Below are positions 15,897 to 23,952 of a stretch of 64,000 bases of DNA, in pieces. Within the stretch, counting starts at the first letter, position 1. Every line of letters begins with the position of its first letter. A model generated the notes under the pieces. It saw only the letters and a list, made by a program, of their open reading frames with translations. It had not been told where the DNA came from and did not search any database. The DNA is from Smaragdicoccus niigatensis DSM 44881 = NBRC 103563 (lineage in GTDB: Bacteria > Actinomycetota > Actinomycetes > Mycobacteriales > Mycobacteriaceae): the NCBI RefSeq assembly GCF_000380645.1, contig NZ_AQXZ01000017.1, positions 62,001 through 126,000 of the forward strand, in the 5' to 3' direction. Both the position numbers and the translations under genes were made by a program.

Positions 15897-17339
15897 ATGA
15901 ACAAGTACCTGAGCGGCAATTTCGCTCCAGTCCGCGAAGAAGTCACCCTGACCGATCTGAAGGTCACTGGCTCCATTCCGAAGCACCTCGACGGACGGTA
16001 CGTCCGGATCGGGCCCAACCCCGTCGACGACGTCGACCCGATGCACTACCACTGGTTCATCGGTGATGGCATGGTCCATGGCATTCGTATCCGCGACGGC
16101 AAGGCCGAGTGGTACCGGAACCGCTGGGTTCGATCGGACGACGTCGCCGATTCGCTGGGGGAAGCGCGACGAGGTGGCCGCAAGATCTCCGCGCTCGATG
16201 CCTCCGCGAACACGAACATCGTCGAGGTCAACGGTCGGACTTTCGCTCTCGTCGAAGCCGGCGCACCGCAATTCGAACTCAGTGACGAGCTCGAATCGAT
16301 CGGCTACTGCGATTTCGACGGAACGCTCGACGGGGCCTACACGGCGCATCCGCACCGCGACGCGGCAACGGGCGAGATGCATGCGGTCTCGTATTACTTC
16401 GGCTGGGGGAACAAAGTCCGGTACACCGTGCTCGACAAGGACGCCCACATCAGCAAGTTCGTCGACGTCCCGGTGACCGGCGCTCCGATGGTTCACGACT
16501 TTGCGCTGACCAAGGACTACGTCGTCATGTACGACCTACCGGTGACCCTCGATGTCGGCCAGCTCGCGCCGACGGCGCCGAAACTTGTCCAGTCTCTCCT
16601 CGGACGCATCCTCGGCAAGTACGCGATTCCGGAGCCGATCCTGGCGCGCGCCGCTCGCGGAGCCGCCTCGTCGAAGGCGATGCCCTACAGCTGGGACTCC
16701 GACTATCCGGCGCGTGTGGGCGTTCTGCCCCGGACGGGAACGGCGAAAGACGTGCGCTGGTTCGACGTCGATCCCTGCTACGTCTTCCACACGATGAATG
16801 CCTTCCAGCAGGGCGACGACATCGTGCTGGATGTTGTCCGCCACCCATCGATGTTCACCTCGGACCGAACTGGTCCGAATTCGAACCGCGATGGCGAGTC
16901 GGCGCTCTACCGCTGGACCGTCGACAGCGAGGCCGGCAAGGTTCGGGAGGAACTCGTCGACGGTCAGGCTCAAGAGTTCCCGCGTTTCGACGAGCGGTTA
17001 CAAGGGGATCAGTATCGCTTCGGCTACTCGGTTGGATTCAGTAGCGACTCCGACGACTCCCTTTCGACGACCTCGATCATCCGCAACGACCTCAAAGAAC
17101 GCCGCTCGGAGACCCGTTCGCTCGGAGCCCGCAACGCCAGCGAGTTCGTGTTCGTCCCCGACTCCGACGATGCTCCCGAGGAGCGCGGCGTGCTCATGGG
17201 ATACATCTACGACCCGGATCGCAACCTCAGCGATCTCGAGATTCTCGATGCGCAGACGCTCGAAACCGTTGCCACCATCCATCTTCCGGTGCGGGTTCCG
17301 TACGGATTCCACGGAAACTGGCTGCCGACGACCGCGTAG
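15897..17339 (+). CDS. Carotenoid oxygenase (cleavage dioxygenase) family protein
   Basis: A 480-residue seven-bladed propeller enzyme with nonhaem Fe(II). The four iron-ligand histidines are visible in order: TAHPHRDAATG, APMVHDFALTKDYVV, CYVFHTMNAF and, near the C-terminus, PYGFHGNWLP. The opening GRYVRIGPNP and WFIGDGMVHGI are family signatures. It should split a conjugated double bond with O2, in carotenoids/apocarotenoids or stilbene-like phenolics. No carotenoid synthesis gene is nearby. The start is taken at ATG 15897; ATG 15885 lies inside an operator. Regulated by the divergent TetR by inference. Confidence 0.92.
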   Translation: MNKYLSGNFAPVREEVTLTDLKVTGSIPKHLDGRYVRIGPNPVDDVDPMHYHWFIGDGMVHGIRIRDGKAEWYRNRWVRSDDVADSLGEARRGGRKISALDASANTNIVEVNGRTFALVEAGAPQFELSDELESIGYCDFDGTLDGAYTAHPHRDAATGEMHAVSYYFGWGNKVRYTVLDKDAHISKFVDVPVTGAPMVHDFALTKDYVVMYDLPVTLDVGQLAPTAPKLVQSLLGRILGKYAIPEPILARAARGAASSKAMPYSWDSDYPARVGVLPRTGTAKDVRWFDVDPCYVFHTMNAFQQGDDIVLDVVRHPSMFTSDRTGPNSNRDGESALYRWTVDSEAGKVREELVDGQAQEFPRFDERLQGDQYRFGYSVGFSSDSDDSLSTTSIIRNDLKERRSETRSLGARNASEFVFVPDSDDAPEERGVLMGYIYDPDRNLSDLEILDAQTLETVATIHLPVRVPYGFHGNWLPTTA

Positions 17340-17356
17340 TTGTCGGTGGCTGGCGC

Positions 17357-17362
17357 TAACGT
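17357..17362 (+). promoter_or_regulatory. Leaderless -10 box for the DNA ligase gene
   Basis: TAACGT followed by exactly six bases and the GTG start at 17369; no Shine-Dalgarno sequence is seen. Confidence 0.5.
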
Positions 17363-17368
17363 CGGATC

Positions 17369-18862
17369 GTGCTGCTCGAAACCCTGGTCACGGCATCGCG
17401 GTCGGTCGCGTCCACGCGGTCGCGCCTCGCGAAAGTCGCGGTACTCCGCGACGTTTTGCAAGCCGCGCAACCGCACGAGGTCCAAACCGTCGTCGCCTGG
17501 CTGTCTGGTGAGTTGGTCAGCGGGCGAATTGGAGTCGGCTGGCGGACGCTCATGTCGACGATGGGGGAGCCGGCGCCGGTCGCGACTCTTCGGATCGACG
17601 ACATCACCCGACGGCTCGCGGATGTTGCCGGCGCGTCCGGTCCAGGTTCGGTGAACCTCCGCAAACAGATCCTCACCGAGATGTTCGGTCTGGCAACCAC
17701 GGACGAACAGCAGTTCCTCATTCAGCTACTCGGCGGCGAGCTGCGGCAGGGAGCCGGGGAGGGCGTCATGCTCGCGGCGATCGCCGCGGCTGCGGACGTG
17801 CCCGAGGCAGCCGTGCGGCGCGCATTCATGTTGTCGGGCCAGCTGCCGGTCGCTGCCGAAGCTGCGCTGACGAAGGGGATGGCCGGCCTCGCGGAGTATG
17901 GACTCCAACTCGGGCGTCCCATCCAGCCGATGCTCGCGTCGACGGCCGACTCCATCCCGGACGCGATCGCCGAACTTGGTGACGTGAGCGTCGAATACAA
18001 GCTCGACGGCGCACGGATTCAGGTGCATCGGGACCAGGACGATGTGCGGATCTTCACCCGCAATCTTCGGGACATCACGGCGAACGTTCCCGAACTCGTG
18101 TCGGCTGCGCTCGCACTGCCGTGTCGCTCCGTTGTGCTCGATGGTGAGGCACTCGTACTCGGGCCGGACGGCCGACCTCGATCGTTTCAGGAGACGATGA
18201 GTGAGTTCGCGGTCGACGATGTGAGTTCGCTGCGGCCGTTCTACTTCGACTGTCTCCTGCTCGATGGCCAGGACCTGCTCGACGAACCGTTGGAGCAGCG
18301 GCTGACCGCCTTGGGTGCAGTTGGCCAGTACATCCCGGCTGTCCTGCGCCCGGACGTACCTGCCGCTCAAGCCCATCTCGAGGCTGCCATCGACGCCGGA
18401 CACGAAGGCGTGATGATCAAGTCACTGTCCTCCCCGTACGCGGCTGGTAGACGCGGAAGTGCCTGGCAGAAGGTCAAACCGGTGCACACCCTCGATCTCA
18501 TCGTCATGGGTGCGGAATGGGGCTATGGCCGGCGGACGGGCTACCTGTCGAACCTGCATCTCGGCGCGCGCGACCCCAACGGTGGGCCGCCGATCATGCT
18601 TGGCAAGACCTTCAAGGGCATGACGGACGCATTGCTTCAGTGGCAGACCGATGAGTTTCCGCGACACGAGGCATCGCGCGACGATCGTGCGGTCTATCTG
18701 CGCCCGGAACTTGTTGTCGAGATCGCAATCGACGGTGTTCAGGTCAGCACGCGGTACCCCGGCGGTGTGACTCTGCGTTTCGCGCGCGTCGTGCGGTATC
18801 GCCCGGACAAGTCGCCGGCCGAGGCCGACACGATCGACGCGGTTCGGGCGATGCTGCGTTGA
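17369..18862 (+). CDS. ligB: ATP-dependent DNA ligase (LigB type)
   Basis: A 497-residue ligase with the archaeal/eukaryotic-like arrangement: N-terminal DNA-binding domain (1-180), nucleotidyltransferase core with the adenylated Lys211 in VEYKLDGARIQVH (motif I), RSVVLDGEALV (motif III), HEGVMIKS (motif IV), AWQKVKPVHTLD (motif V), then an OB domain ending in VTLRFARVVRYRPDK. It closes nicks with ATP, and in mycobacteria the LigB homologue is a dispensable repair ligase. The start is GTG 17369 behind a TAACGT box. The stop abuts that of the convergent methyltransferase with no spacer. Confidence 0.93.
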   Translation: MLLETLVTASRSVASTRSRLAKVAVLRDVLQAAQPHEVQTVVAWLSGELVSGRIGVGWRTLMSTMGEPAPVATLRIDDITRRLADVAGASGPGSVNLRKQILTEMFGLATTDEQQFLIQLLGGELRQGAGEGVMLAAIAAAADVPEAAVRRAFMLSGQLPVAAEAALTKGMAGLAEYGLQLGRPIQPMLASTADSIPDAIAELGDVSVEYKLDGARIQVHRDQDDVRIFTRNLRDITANVPELVSAALALPCRSVVLDGEALVLGPDGRPRSFQETMSEFAVDDVSSLRPFYFDCLLLDGQDLLDEPLEQRLTALGAVGQYIPAVLRPDVPAAQAHLEAAIDAGHEGVMIKSLSSPYAAGRRGSAWQKVKPVHTLDLIVMGAEWGYGRRTGYLSNLHLGARDPNGGPPIMLGKTFKGMTDALLQWQTDEFPRHEASRDDRAVYLRPELVVEIAIDGVQVSTRYPGGVTLRFARVVRYRPDKSPAEADTIDAVRAMLR

Positions 18863-19663
18863 TCAGCGCTTCGTGCGAACGTGCGTGATCGTGGGAAGCA
18901 GGTTGTGCAGGAACGGAATTCGACCGAGGACTCCGGCGATGGCGCCCGGTCCATGCGGCGGGGCGAAGCTGCGGTTCGTGACGGACTCCACCCGTGACGA
19001 CCAACCCCGCAGCAGCGGCTCGAGGCTGTCGCGCGTGACTCCCCAGGGCATGACCGGCGTCTGGTAGTGCTTCGTCTTCCGGAAGCCTTTCTTCGTCATC
19101 TCCGAGAACATGGGTGGAATCGAGTCGAACAGCAATTCCACGCCGGGGAACCGTTCGATCACGGCCGTGACGAGACGCTCGACGTCCTCCGGCTCGAAGT
19201 ACATCAACAGGCCCTGGGCGCTGACGAAGACGTCCGTTGCGTCGATGTCATCCATCCAGCTGAAGTCGAGCGCGCTTTTCGCCAGGTATCGACAGCGCGG
19301 CTCTGGTGGAAGGAAACGTTCGCGGATCGCGATCGACTCGGGCAGGTCGATGCACACCCACTGGATCGTGCCGTTGTCACAACGCTGGAACTGCGTCTCC
19401 AGACCGGCCGCCAATTCGACGACTGTGCCTTCCGGGTGATGCGCGATCCACGGCAGCACAACCTCGTCGAACAGGCGTGATCGCAACGCGTGAGTGCCGT
19501 CCGAGGCTCCGAAACTGCGCTCGAAGTCGTAGTCGATCGACTCGTAGATCCGAACCGCGTCGGGGTCTCGCAGAATCGGCCGCACCTTCCGGGCTTCGGA
19601 AGCACGCGTATGCAGAGTCCAGAGCATGGTCTCCGGAACACCGGTCAGGTTCGGCTCGGTCAT
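18863..19663 (-). CDS. Class I SAM methyltransferase, LCMT/TcmP family
   Basis: A 266-residue methyltransferase of the leucine carboxyl methyltransferase-like group, often found in polyketide tailoring and mycobacterial lipid loci. Visible features: [16 protein letters not shown] near the start, motif I as [16 protein letters not shown], the acidic [13 protein letters not shown] that contacts SAM, and [18 protein letters not shown] strong AGGAGG lies eight bases before the ATG, and that ATG overlaps the stop of the carbonic anhydrase gene by four bases. Substrate unknown; O-methylation of a carboxyl or hydroxyl group is typical. Confidence 0.88.
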   Translation of the reverse strand: MTEPNLTGVPETMLWTLHTRASEARKVRPILRDPDAVRIYESIDYDFERSFGASDGTHALRSRLFDEVVLPWIAHHPEGTVVELAAGLETQFQRCDNGTIQWVCIDLPESIAIRERFLPPEPRCRYLAKSALDFSWMDDIDATDVFVSAQGLLMYFEPEDVERLVTAVIERFPGVELLFDSIPPMFSEMTKKGFRKTKHYQTPVMPWGVTRDSLEPLLRGWSSRVESVTNRSFAPPHGPGAIAGVLGRIPFLHNLLPTITHVRTKR

Positions 19664-20184
19664 GAATGAACCTCCTTCGCGCCCCGGTGCACATCGCGCA
19701 GGTGCCCGTACGCTGCGGCGTTGAGCTTGATGTGGTTGATCTCGTCTTCGCTGAGTTCGCGGCGCACCTTGCCTGGCACACCGGCGACCAGCGTGCCCGG
19801 CGGGATGACTGCACCCTGCGGGATCAGCGCATTCGCGGCGATCATCGCGCCGTCACCGATCACGGCGCCGTTGAGGACCGTTGCACCCATACCGACGAGC
19901 ACGTCGTTGCCCACCGTGCAGCCGTGCAGGATTGCGTTGTGGCCGACGGATACCCCGGTGCCGACAGTCAGCTTGAAGCCTGGGTCGGTGTGCAGAGCGC
20001 AGCCGTCCTGAATGTTCGAGTTCTCGCCGATGGTGATGTCGTCCATGTCGCCGCGGATCACCGTCGAGTACCAGACCGATGCGCCGGCGGCGAGAGTCAC
20101 CTTGCCGATGACGGTCGCATTTGGTGCGACCCAGGCGGTGTCGTCGATGGTCGGGATGTCTTCACCAAGCTGAATGATCGTCAC
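19660..20184 (-). CDS. Gamma-class carbonic anhydrase-like protein
   Basis: A 174-residue left-handed beta-helix protein starting at GTG 20184. The hexapeptide repeats and the zinc ligands are visible: H65 in GCALHTDP and H82/H87 in VGHNAILHG, with R44 and D46 in VIRGDMDD completing the active site. Family members hydrate CO2 or act as related acyltransferases. The C-terminal helix ([15 protein letters not shown]) packs the trimer. Coupled by ATGA overlap to the methyltransferase downstream, which is an unexplained but tight pairing. Confidence 0.9.
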   Translation of the reverse strand: MTIIQLGEDIPTIDDTAWVAPNATVIGKVTLAAGASVWYSTVIRGDMDDITIGENSNIQDGCALHTDPGFKLTVGTGVSVGHNAILHGCTVGNDVLVGMGATVLNGAVIGDGAMIAANALIPQGAVIPPGTLVAGVPGKVRRELSEDEINHIKLNAAAYGHLRDVHRGAKEVHS

Positions 20185-20228
20185 GGCGTAAGTATTGCTC
20201 GTACCGGGAAAAATACTTTCGGCAAGTG

Positions 20229-20255
20229 TGTCGGTTTCGTCGTGACGGCTCCGAC
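20229..20255 (+). promoter_or_regulatory. Candidate ECF42-type promoter
   Basis: TGTCGG at 20229-20234 and CGAC at 20252-20255, separated by 17 bases and about 50 bases upstream of the YciI-like gene. The pair resembles the TGTCGA / CGA(or T)C elements I recall as reported for ECF42 sigma factors; autoregulation by the sigma factor encoded downstream is inferred. Confidence 0.45.
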
Positions 20256-20306
20256 CTGTCTGTGAGAGCGCCGATGGGGCGCTCGAATCCAGAAGGAGTG
20301 ACTGAC

Positions 20307-20708
20307 ATGAAGTACCTGCTGCTGAAGCACTGGGCACCGACCGCTTACTGCGACACCGACATCACCCAGTGGAAGCCGGAGGAGATCCAGGCGCACATCG
20401 ACTTCCAGCGCGCGCTCGGCGAAGAGCTCAAGAAGACGGGTGAATTCGTGGACGCGCAGGGCCTTGCGTTTCCGGACCAGGCGCTCATCGTGATGTCCGA
20501 CGGCCGGAATGCGCCGGTTGTGTCCGAGGGCCCGTTCCCGGAGACCAAGGAGTTCCTCGCCGGCTACTGGATGATCGACGTCGAGAGCCAGGAGCGAGCC
20601 ATCGAGATCGCTGCGAAGGCATCGGCCGGCCCCGGCCCCGATGGCAAGCCCGTCGGCGAATATATCGAGGTCCGCGCTCTGATGAGTGCTCCCGCCTCGG
20701 ACTCGTGA
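20307..20708 (+). CDS. YciI/DGPF family protein
   Basis: A 133-residue protein of the YciI-like (YCII, DGPF) fold. It starts [16 protein letters not shown] and carries the conserved [20 protein letters not shown] segment (the DGPF-like motif) and EYIEVRAL near the end. Proteins of this kind are dimeric ferredoxin-like folds with no fixed activity, typically encoded beside ECF42 sigma factors and induced by them. A clear agaaggag precedes ATG 20307. The stop overlaps the GTG of the sigma gene (GTGA), so the two are coupled. Confidence 0.9.
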   Translation: MKYLLLKHWAPTAYCDTDITQWKPEEIQAHIDFQRALGEELKKTGEFVDAQGLAFPDQALIVMSDGRNAPVVSEGPFPETKEFLAGYWMIDVESQERAIEIAAKASAGPGPDGKPVGEYIEVRALMSAPASDS

Positions 20709-21904
20709 ATCTGACGATGGTGCAGGACCTGCTGCGCGAATTGGCGCCGCAGGTCCTGACCGCGATCATCCGGCGGTCGAGCGATTTCGGGCTCGCCGAG
20801 GACGCGGTCCAGGAAGCGTTGATCATCGCAGCGCAGCAGTGGCCGGAGTCTGGCGTTCCGGACAACCCGCGCGGGTGGCTCATTCAGGTCGCGCACCGAC
20901 GCATGATCGACAGCATCCGGTCCGAGATCGCCCGACGCGAGCGGGAGGAGACGGTGGCCCGGCTCGAGTCGGACGCGGACGCTGTCTCCGTCGACGATTC
21001 GCTCGAATTGCTGTTCCTCTGTTGCCATCCCGAACTGCCGCCCGCGAGCGCGATCGCGCTGACATTGCGGGCGGTCGGTGGTCTGACAACCGGGGAGATC
21101 GCGAGAGCGTTCCTCGTACCAGAAGCCACGATGTCGCAGCGGATCGGGCGGGCGAAGAAGCGGCTGGCCGAGCTGGAACGGCCGTTCGCCCAGCGTGGGG
21201 GCACTGATCGGCTCCGCCCGGTACTGCACGTCCTGTACTTGATCTTCACCGAAGGGCATGCGACGACCAGCGGTGAGGCGGTGAACCGGACAGATCTGTC
21301 CAATGAGGCGATCCGTCTCACGCGGCAGATCCAGAGCAGCCTGCCCGACGACCCGGAAGTCACCGGACTGCTTGCGTTGATGCTGCTGACCGATGCTCGC
21401 CGGGGTGCGCGTTCGGGGCAGCACGGGGAACTCATTCCGCTCGCGAAGCAGGATCGCCGATTGTGGAATCGGGACTTCATTCTTGAAGGTGTGCGGCTGG
21501 TGACTCGCACACTGAAACAGGGGCTGAACGGCCCCTATCAGATCCAGGCGGCCATCGCTGCGGTCCATGCTCAGGCCGCGAGTGCCGAAGCAACAGACTG
21601 GGAGCAGATTCTGGCGCTCTACCGAATTCTCGAGCGCGTCGCGCCAAGCCCGGTCGTCTCACTCAATGCGGCGGTCGCCGTGGCGATGGTCAACGGACCG
21701 GCTGCGGGATTACTCGCCACCAAAGGCCTCGATGATCCGCTGAAGGGAAGTCACCGCTTGGACGCGGTGCGCGGCCATCTCCACGAAATGGCCGGACATT
21801 ACGACGCCGCGATCGCGAACTATGAGCGCGCAGCACGGCTCACGACGAGTGTTCCGGAACGTGACTATCTGACGATTCAGGCGGCGCGACTGCGCATGGG
21901 CTAG
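20705..21904 (+). CDS. ECF sigma factor, ECF42 type with C-terminal TPR-like extension
   Basis: A 399-residue RNA polymerase sigma factor. Region 2 is at the N-terminus (LAEDAVQEALIIAAQQW, PRGWLIQVAHRRMID), region 4 follows (GLTTGEIARAFLVPEATMSQ, IGRAKKRLA), and about 220 further residues form a helical, tetratricopeptide-like extension (DUF6596 area: VLYLIFTEGHATTSG, then YRILERVAPSPVVSLNAAVA). This extension is characteristic of ECF42 and replaces an anti-sigma factor; none is encoded nearby. The partner is the coupled DGPF gene upstream. The signal sensed is unknown. Confidence 0.92.
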   Translation: MNLTMVQDLLRELAPQVLTAIIRRSSDFGLAEDAVQEALIIAAQQWPESGVPDNPRGWLIQVAHRRMIDSIRSEIARREREETVARLESDADAVSVDDSLELLFLCCHPELPPASAIALTLRAVGGLTTGEIARAFLVPEATMSQRIGRAKKRLAELERPFAQRGGTDRLRPVLHVLYLIFTEGHATTSGEAVNRTDLSNEAIRLTRQIQSSLPDDPEVTGLLALMLLTDARRGARSGQHGELIPLAKQDRRLWNRDFILEGVRLVTRTLKQGLNGPYQIQAAIAAVHAQAASAEATDWEQILALYRILERVAPSPVVSLNAAVAVAMVNGPAAGLLATKGLDDPLKGSHRLDAVRGHLHEMAGHYDAAIANYERAARLTTSVPERDYLTIQAARLRMG

Positions 21905-21936
21905 CCGCCGCAACCTAGTTACTCACGCACAGCGGT

Positions 21937-21962
21937 TTGTGCGAAACGTACGTTTCGTACAA
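21937..21962. promoter_or_regulatory. 26-bp near-perfect palindrome, operator-like
   Basis: Arms TTGTGCGAAACGT and ACGTTTCGTACAA with one mismatch and a perfect 16-base CGAAACGTACGTTTCG core. There is no T tract. It lies 32 bases after the sigma gene and 53 bases before the -10 box of the TfoX-like gene. It resembles TetR-family operators, but no regulator gene adjoins it; terminator of the sigma operon is the alternative. Confidence 0.5.
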
Positions 21963-22015
21963 CGCGATTTTCGCGAGACTTGTCCCTCCGACAGCCTTCC
22001 CGATGCGCCACCATC

Positions 22016-22021
22016 TACGGT
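22016..22021 (+). promoter_or_regulatory. Leaderless -10 box for the TfoX-like gene
   Basis: TACGGT, then six bases, then the GTG start at 22028. Confidence 0.5.
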
Positions 22022-22027
22022 TTCTCT

Positions 22028-22354
22028 GTGGCTTACGATCGCGACCTCGCCAACCGGATCCGGGAACTTCTAGCTGGGGAGAGCGTCGTCGAAAAGGCGA
22101 TGTTCGGCGGTCTCGCCTTCCTGCTGAACGGCAACATGTCCGTCGCGGCGAGCGGGCAGGGTGGACTGCTGGTTCGGTCCGACCCCGACGACCAGAGTGT
22201 TCTCGACGAACCCGGCGTCAGCCCGATGGAGATGCGTGGGCGGGAGATGAAGGGGTGGCTGCGGGTGACCGCGGACGCCGTGGAGAGCGATGCTGCGATG
22301 GCCCGTTGGGTGCGCCACGCGGTCAGCTACGCGAAGACGCTGCCGCCGAAGTAA
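22028..22354 (+). CDS. TfoX/Sxy family N-terminal domain protein
   Basis: A 108-residue protein starting at GTG 22028 (VAYDRDLANRIREL). The TfoX_N motif EKAMFGGLAFLLNGNMSVAA is clear, and the C-terminal half (WVRHAVSYAKTLPPK) matches the stand-alone actinobacterial form. The proteobacterial TfoX is a competence regulator, but single-domain forms in actinobacteria have no shown role in DNA uptake. No Shine-Dalgarno is visible; the TACGGT box six bases upstream suggests leaderless expression. Confidence 0.85.
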   Translation: MAYDRDLANRIRELLAGESVVEKAMFGGLAFLLNGNMSVAASGQGGLLVRSDPDDQSVLDEPGVSPMEMRGREMKGWLRVTADAVESDAAMARWVRHAVSYAKTLPPK

Positions 22355-22361
22355 GGCGAGA

Positions 22362-22655
22362 TCAGGCGAGTTCCAGTCGGACCGTCACCGGATCGCCGCC
22401 CGCGACCCTCTCGGCGGTCCGCACCTGCTTCTTCACCGGAAGGAGGAAGCTCCCGGATTCCTTCTCCGGGAACACCGATGTCGACCACTGCGAATCGCCG
22501 ATCGTGGCCAACACTTTCACCGAGCCGAAGCCCTTTCGCGGCCCGAACTGCTCGTCGCGAATCGCGTCGGCGACATCGAGTGGAATCCGCAGGAACGTCC
22601 AGGAACTAGCGTCGCCTTGCCACAGAAACAACTCCGACTCGAACGTCCAGGCCAC
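22362..22655 (-). CDS. DUF1905 protein
   Basis: A 97-residue beta-rich protein starting at GTG 22655. FESELFLWQGDASSWTFLRI and SGSFLLPVKKQVRTAE are typical of DUF1905, a small double-psi beta-barrel-like domain of unknown role. It follows the GH3 lipoprotein gene after 3 bases on the same strand, so it is probably the second gene of that operon. Confidence 0.85.
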   Translation of the reverse strand: MAWTFESELFLWQGDASSWTFLRIPLDVADAIRDEQFGPRKGFGSVKVLATIGDSQWSTSVFPEKESGSFLLPVKKQVRTAERVAGGDPVTVRLELA

Positions 22656-22658
22656 TGC

Positions 22659-23891
22659 TCACCACTCCAGAGCGGACGCCGCGCGGGCAGCCTGGGTCGA
22701 GATGTCCGCGGGAATCGCCTTCTCGTCGGCGACTCGCTGCTGCCACATCTGCAGCGCGATGACCTTCGCGACCTTGTCGATGACCTGTTCTTTCGGCAGC
22801 TTGCCGCTGTCGATCGCGGCCTTGATCGCGGTGTGCGCGATCGCGGGGTCGGCGGGCATGAGCACGAGGTCCGCGCCGGCGAGCAGTGCGCTGACCTCGG
22901 GCTGATCCCGTTTCATCACGGCACCCATACCCATCGAGTCGGTCAGGACGACGCCCTCGAACTTGAGGTCGTCGCGGAGCAGGTTGTAGATCTCGGGCGC
23001 GAGAGTCGAGGGCATCCCGGGCGCGACGGCCTGAACGTTGAGGTGACCGACCATGACCGCGTTGGCGCCTGCCTGGATCGCACTCTCGAACGGCTTGAGG
23101 TCGACATTGCGCAACTGGTCCATCGACTTCGAGATATTGGGTAACGAAACGTGGCTGTCCGTCGTGGCCGACCCGTGCCCCGGGAAATGCTTGGGCGTAC
23201 CGACGATTCCGGCATCGTGGTAACCCGTGATCGCAGCCGATACCGCCTTCGATGCAGTGTCCGCGTTCCGGGAGGCGGAGCGGGTCCCGATGGTGACGTC
23301 GCCGGGACCGATCGTCACGTCCGCGTCGGGCGCGAAGACCCAGGTGAAGCCGAAGTCGCGCAGTTCGAGTCCGAGCGTGCGGGCCGCTTCCTGAACGACC
23401 TTGGGGCCGGTCACGGGGTCAGCCTCGATCGTTGCGCCGGCGGCCGCGAAGGGTGGGAACTCGGTGGCGATGCCACGCAGATGCTCGACCGTTCCACCCT
23501 CCTGATCGACACCGATGATCGGCGGAAAGTCGCGGCCGTCCGCGTGCTCGGCGTCCGTGATCGCCTTTGTGAGAGCGCGGACTTGCGCGGCATCGGTGAC
23601 GTTCGAACCCTGGACGGACATGCCGGCAAGGTGAAGGCGGCGGACGAGATCGGCGGCGACCGCCGGGTCGGTTCCCTTGAAGCGTCCGACGATCAACTGG
23701 CCGGCGAGGCGATCCGAGTCCCAACCGCTGATGAGACTCCGGGCACGTTCGACATCGGCGGACGTGGGACCCCAGTTGTACTGGACAACGGCGGGTGCCG
23801 GTTGGGCGACGTGGGATGACGGCGTCGAGTTGCCGCACGCGACCGCCATGGTTGCCACCGTTGCCGCGATCAAGATTCGAGCCCGTCTCAC
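22659..23891 (-). CDS. GH3 beta-N-acetylhexosaminidase-like lipoprotein
   Basis: A 410-residue exported glycosidase. The signal peptide RRARILIAATVATMAVAC ends in a lipobox-like AVAC, so it is probably a lipoprotein as mycobacterial LpqI is. The GH3 barrel shows LAGQLIVGRFKG, GVDQEGGTVEHLRG, the catalytic His/Asp loop KHFPGHGSATTDSHVSLP and the nucleophile Asp in VVLTDSMGMGAV. It should remove terminal beta-GlcNAc from peptidoglycan turnover products. Starts GTG 23891 and GTG 23900 are both possible; TAAGGT lies seven bases before the former. Confidence 0.92.
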   Translation of the reverse strand: MRRARILIAATVATMAVACGNSTPSSHVAQPAPAVVQYNWGPTSADVERARSLISGWDSDRLAGQLIVGRFKGTDPAVAADLVRRLHLAGMSVQGSNVTDAAQVRALTKAITDAEHADGRDFPPIIGVDQEGGTVEHLRGIATEFPPFAAAGATIEADPVTGPKVVQEAARTLGLELRDFGFTWVFAPDADVTIGPGDVTIGTRSASRNADTASKAVSAAITGYHDAGIVGTPKHFPGHGSATTDSHVSLPNISKSMDQLRNVDLKPFESAIQAGANAVMVGHLNVQAVAPGMPSTLAPEIYNLLRDDLKFEGVVLTDSMGMGAVMKRDQPEVSALLAGADLVLMPADPAIAHTAIKAAIDSGKLPKEQVIDKVAKVIALQMWQQRVADEKAIPADISTQAARAASALEW

Positions 23892-23952
23892 GCCGCCCAC
23901 CTTAGAGGGTCGGTATGACAGCTTCGTCTCGCCGCCGGTGGGGGGAGGTCCC

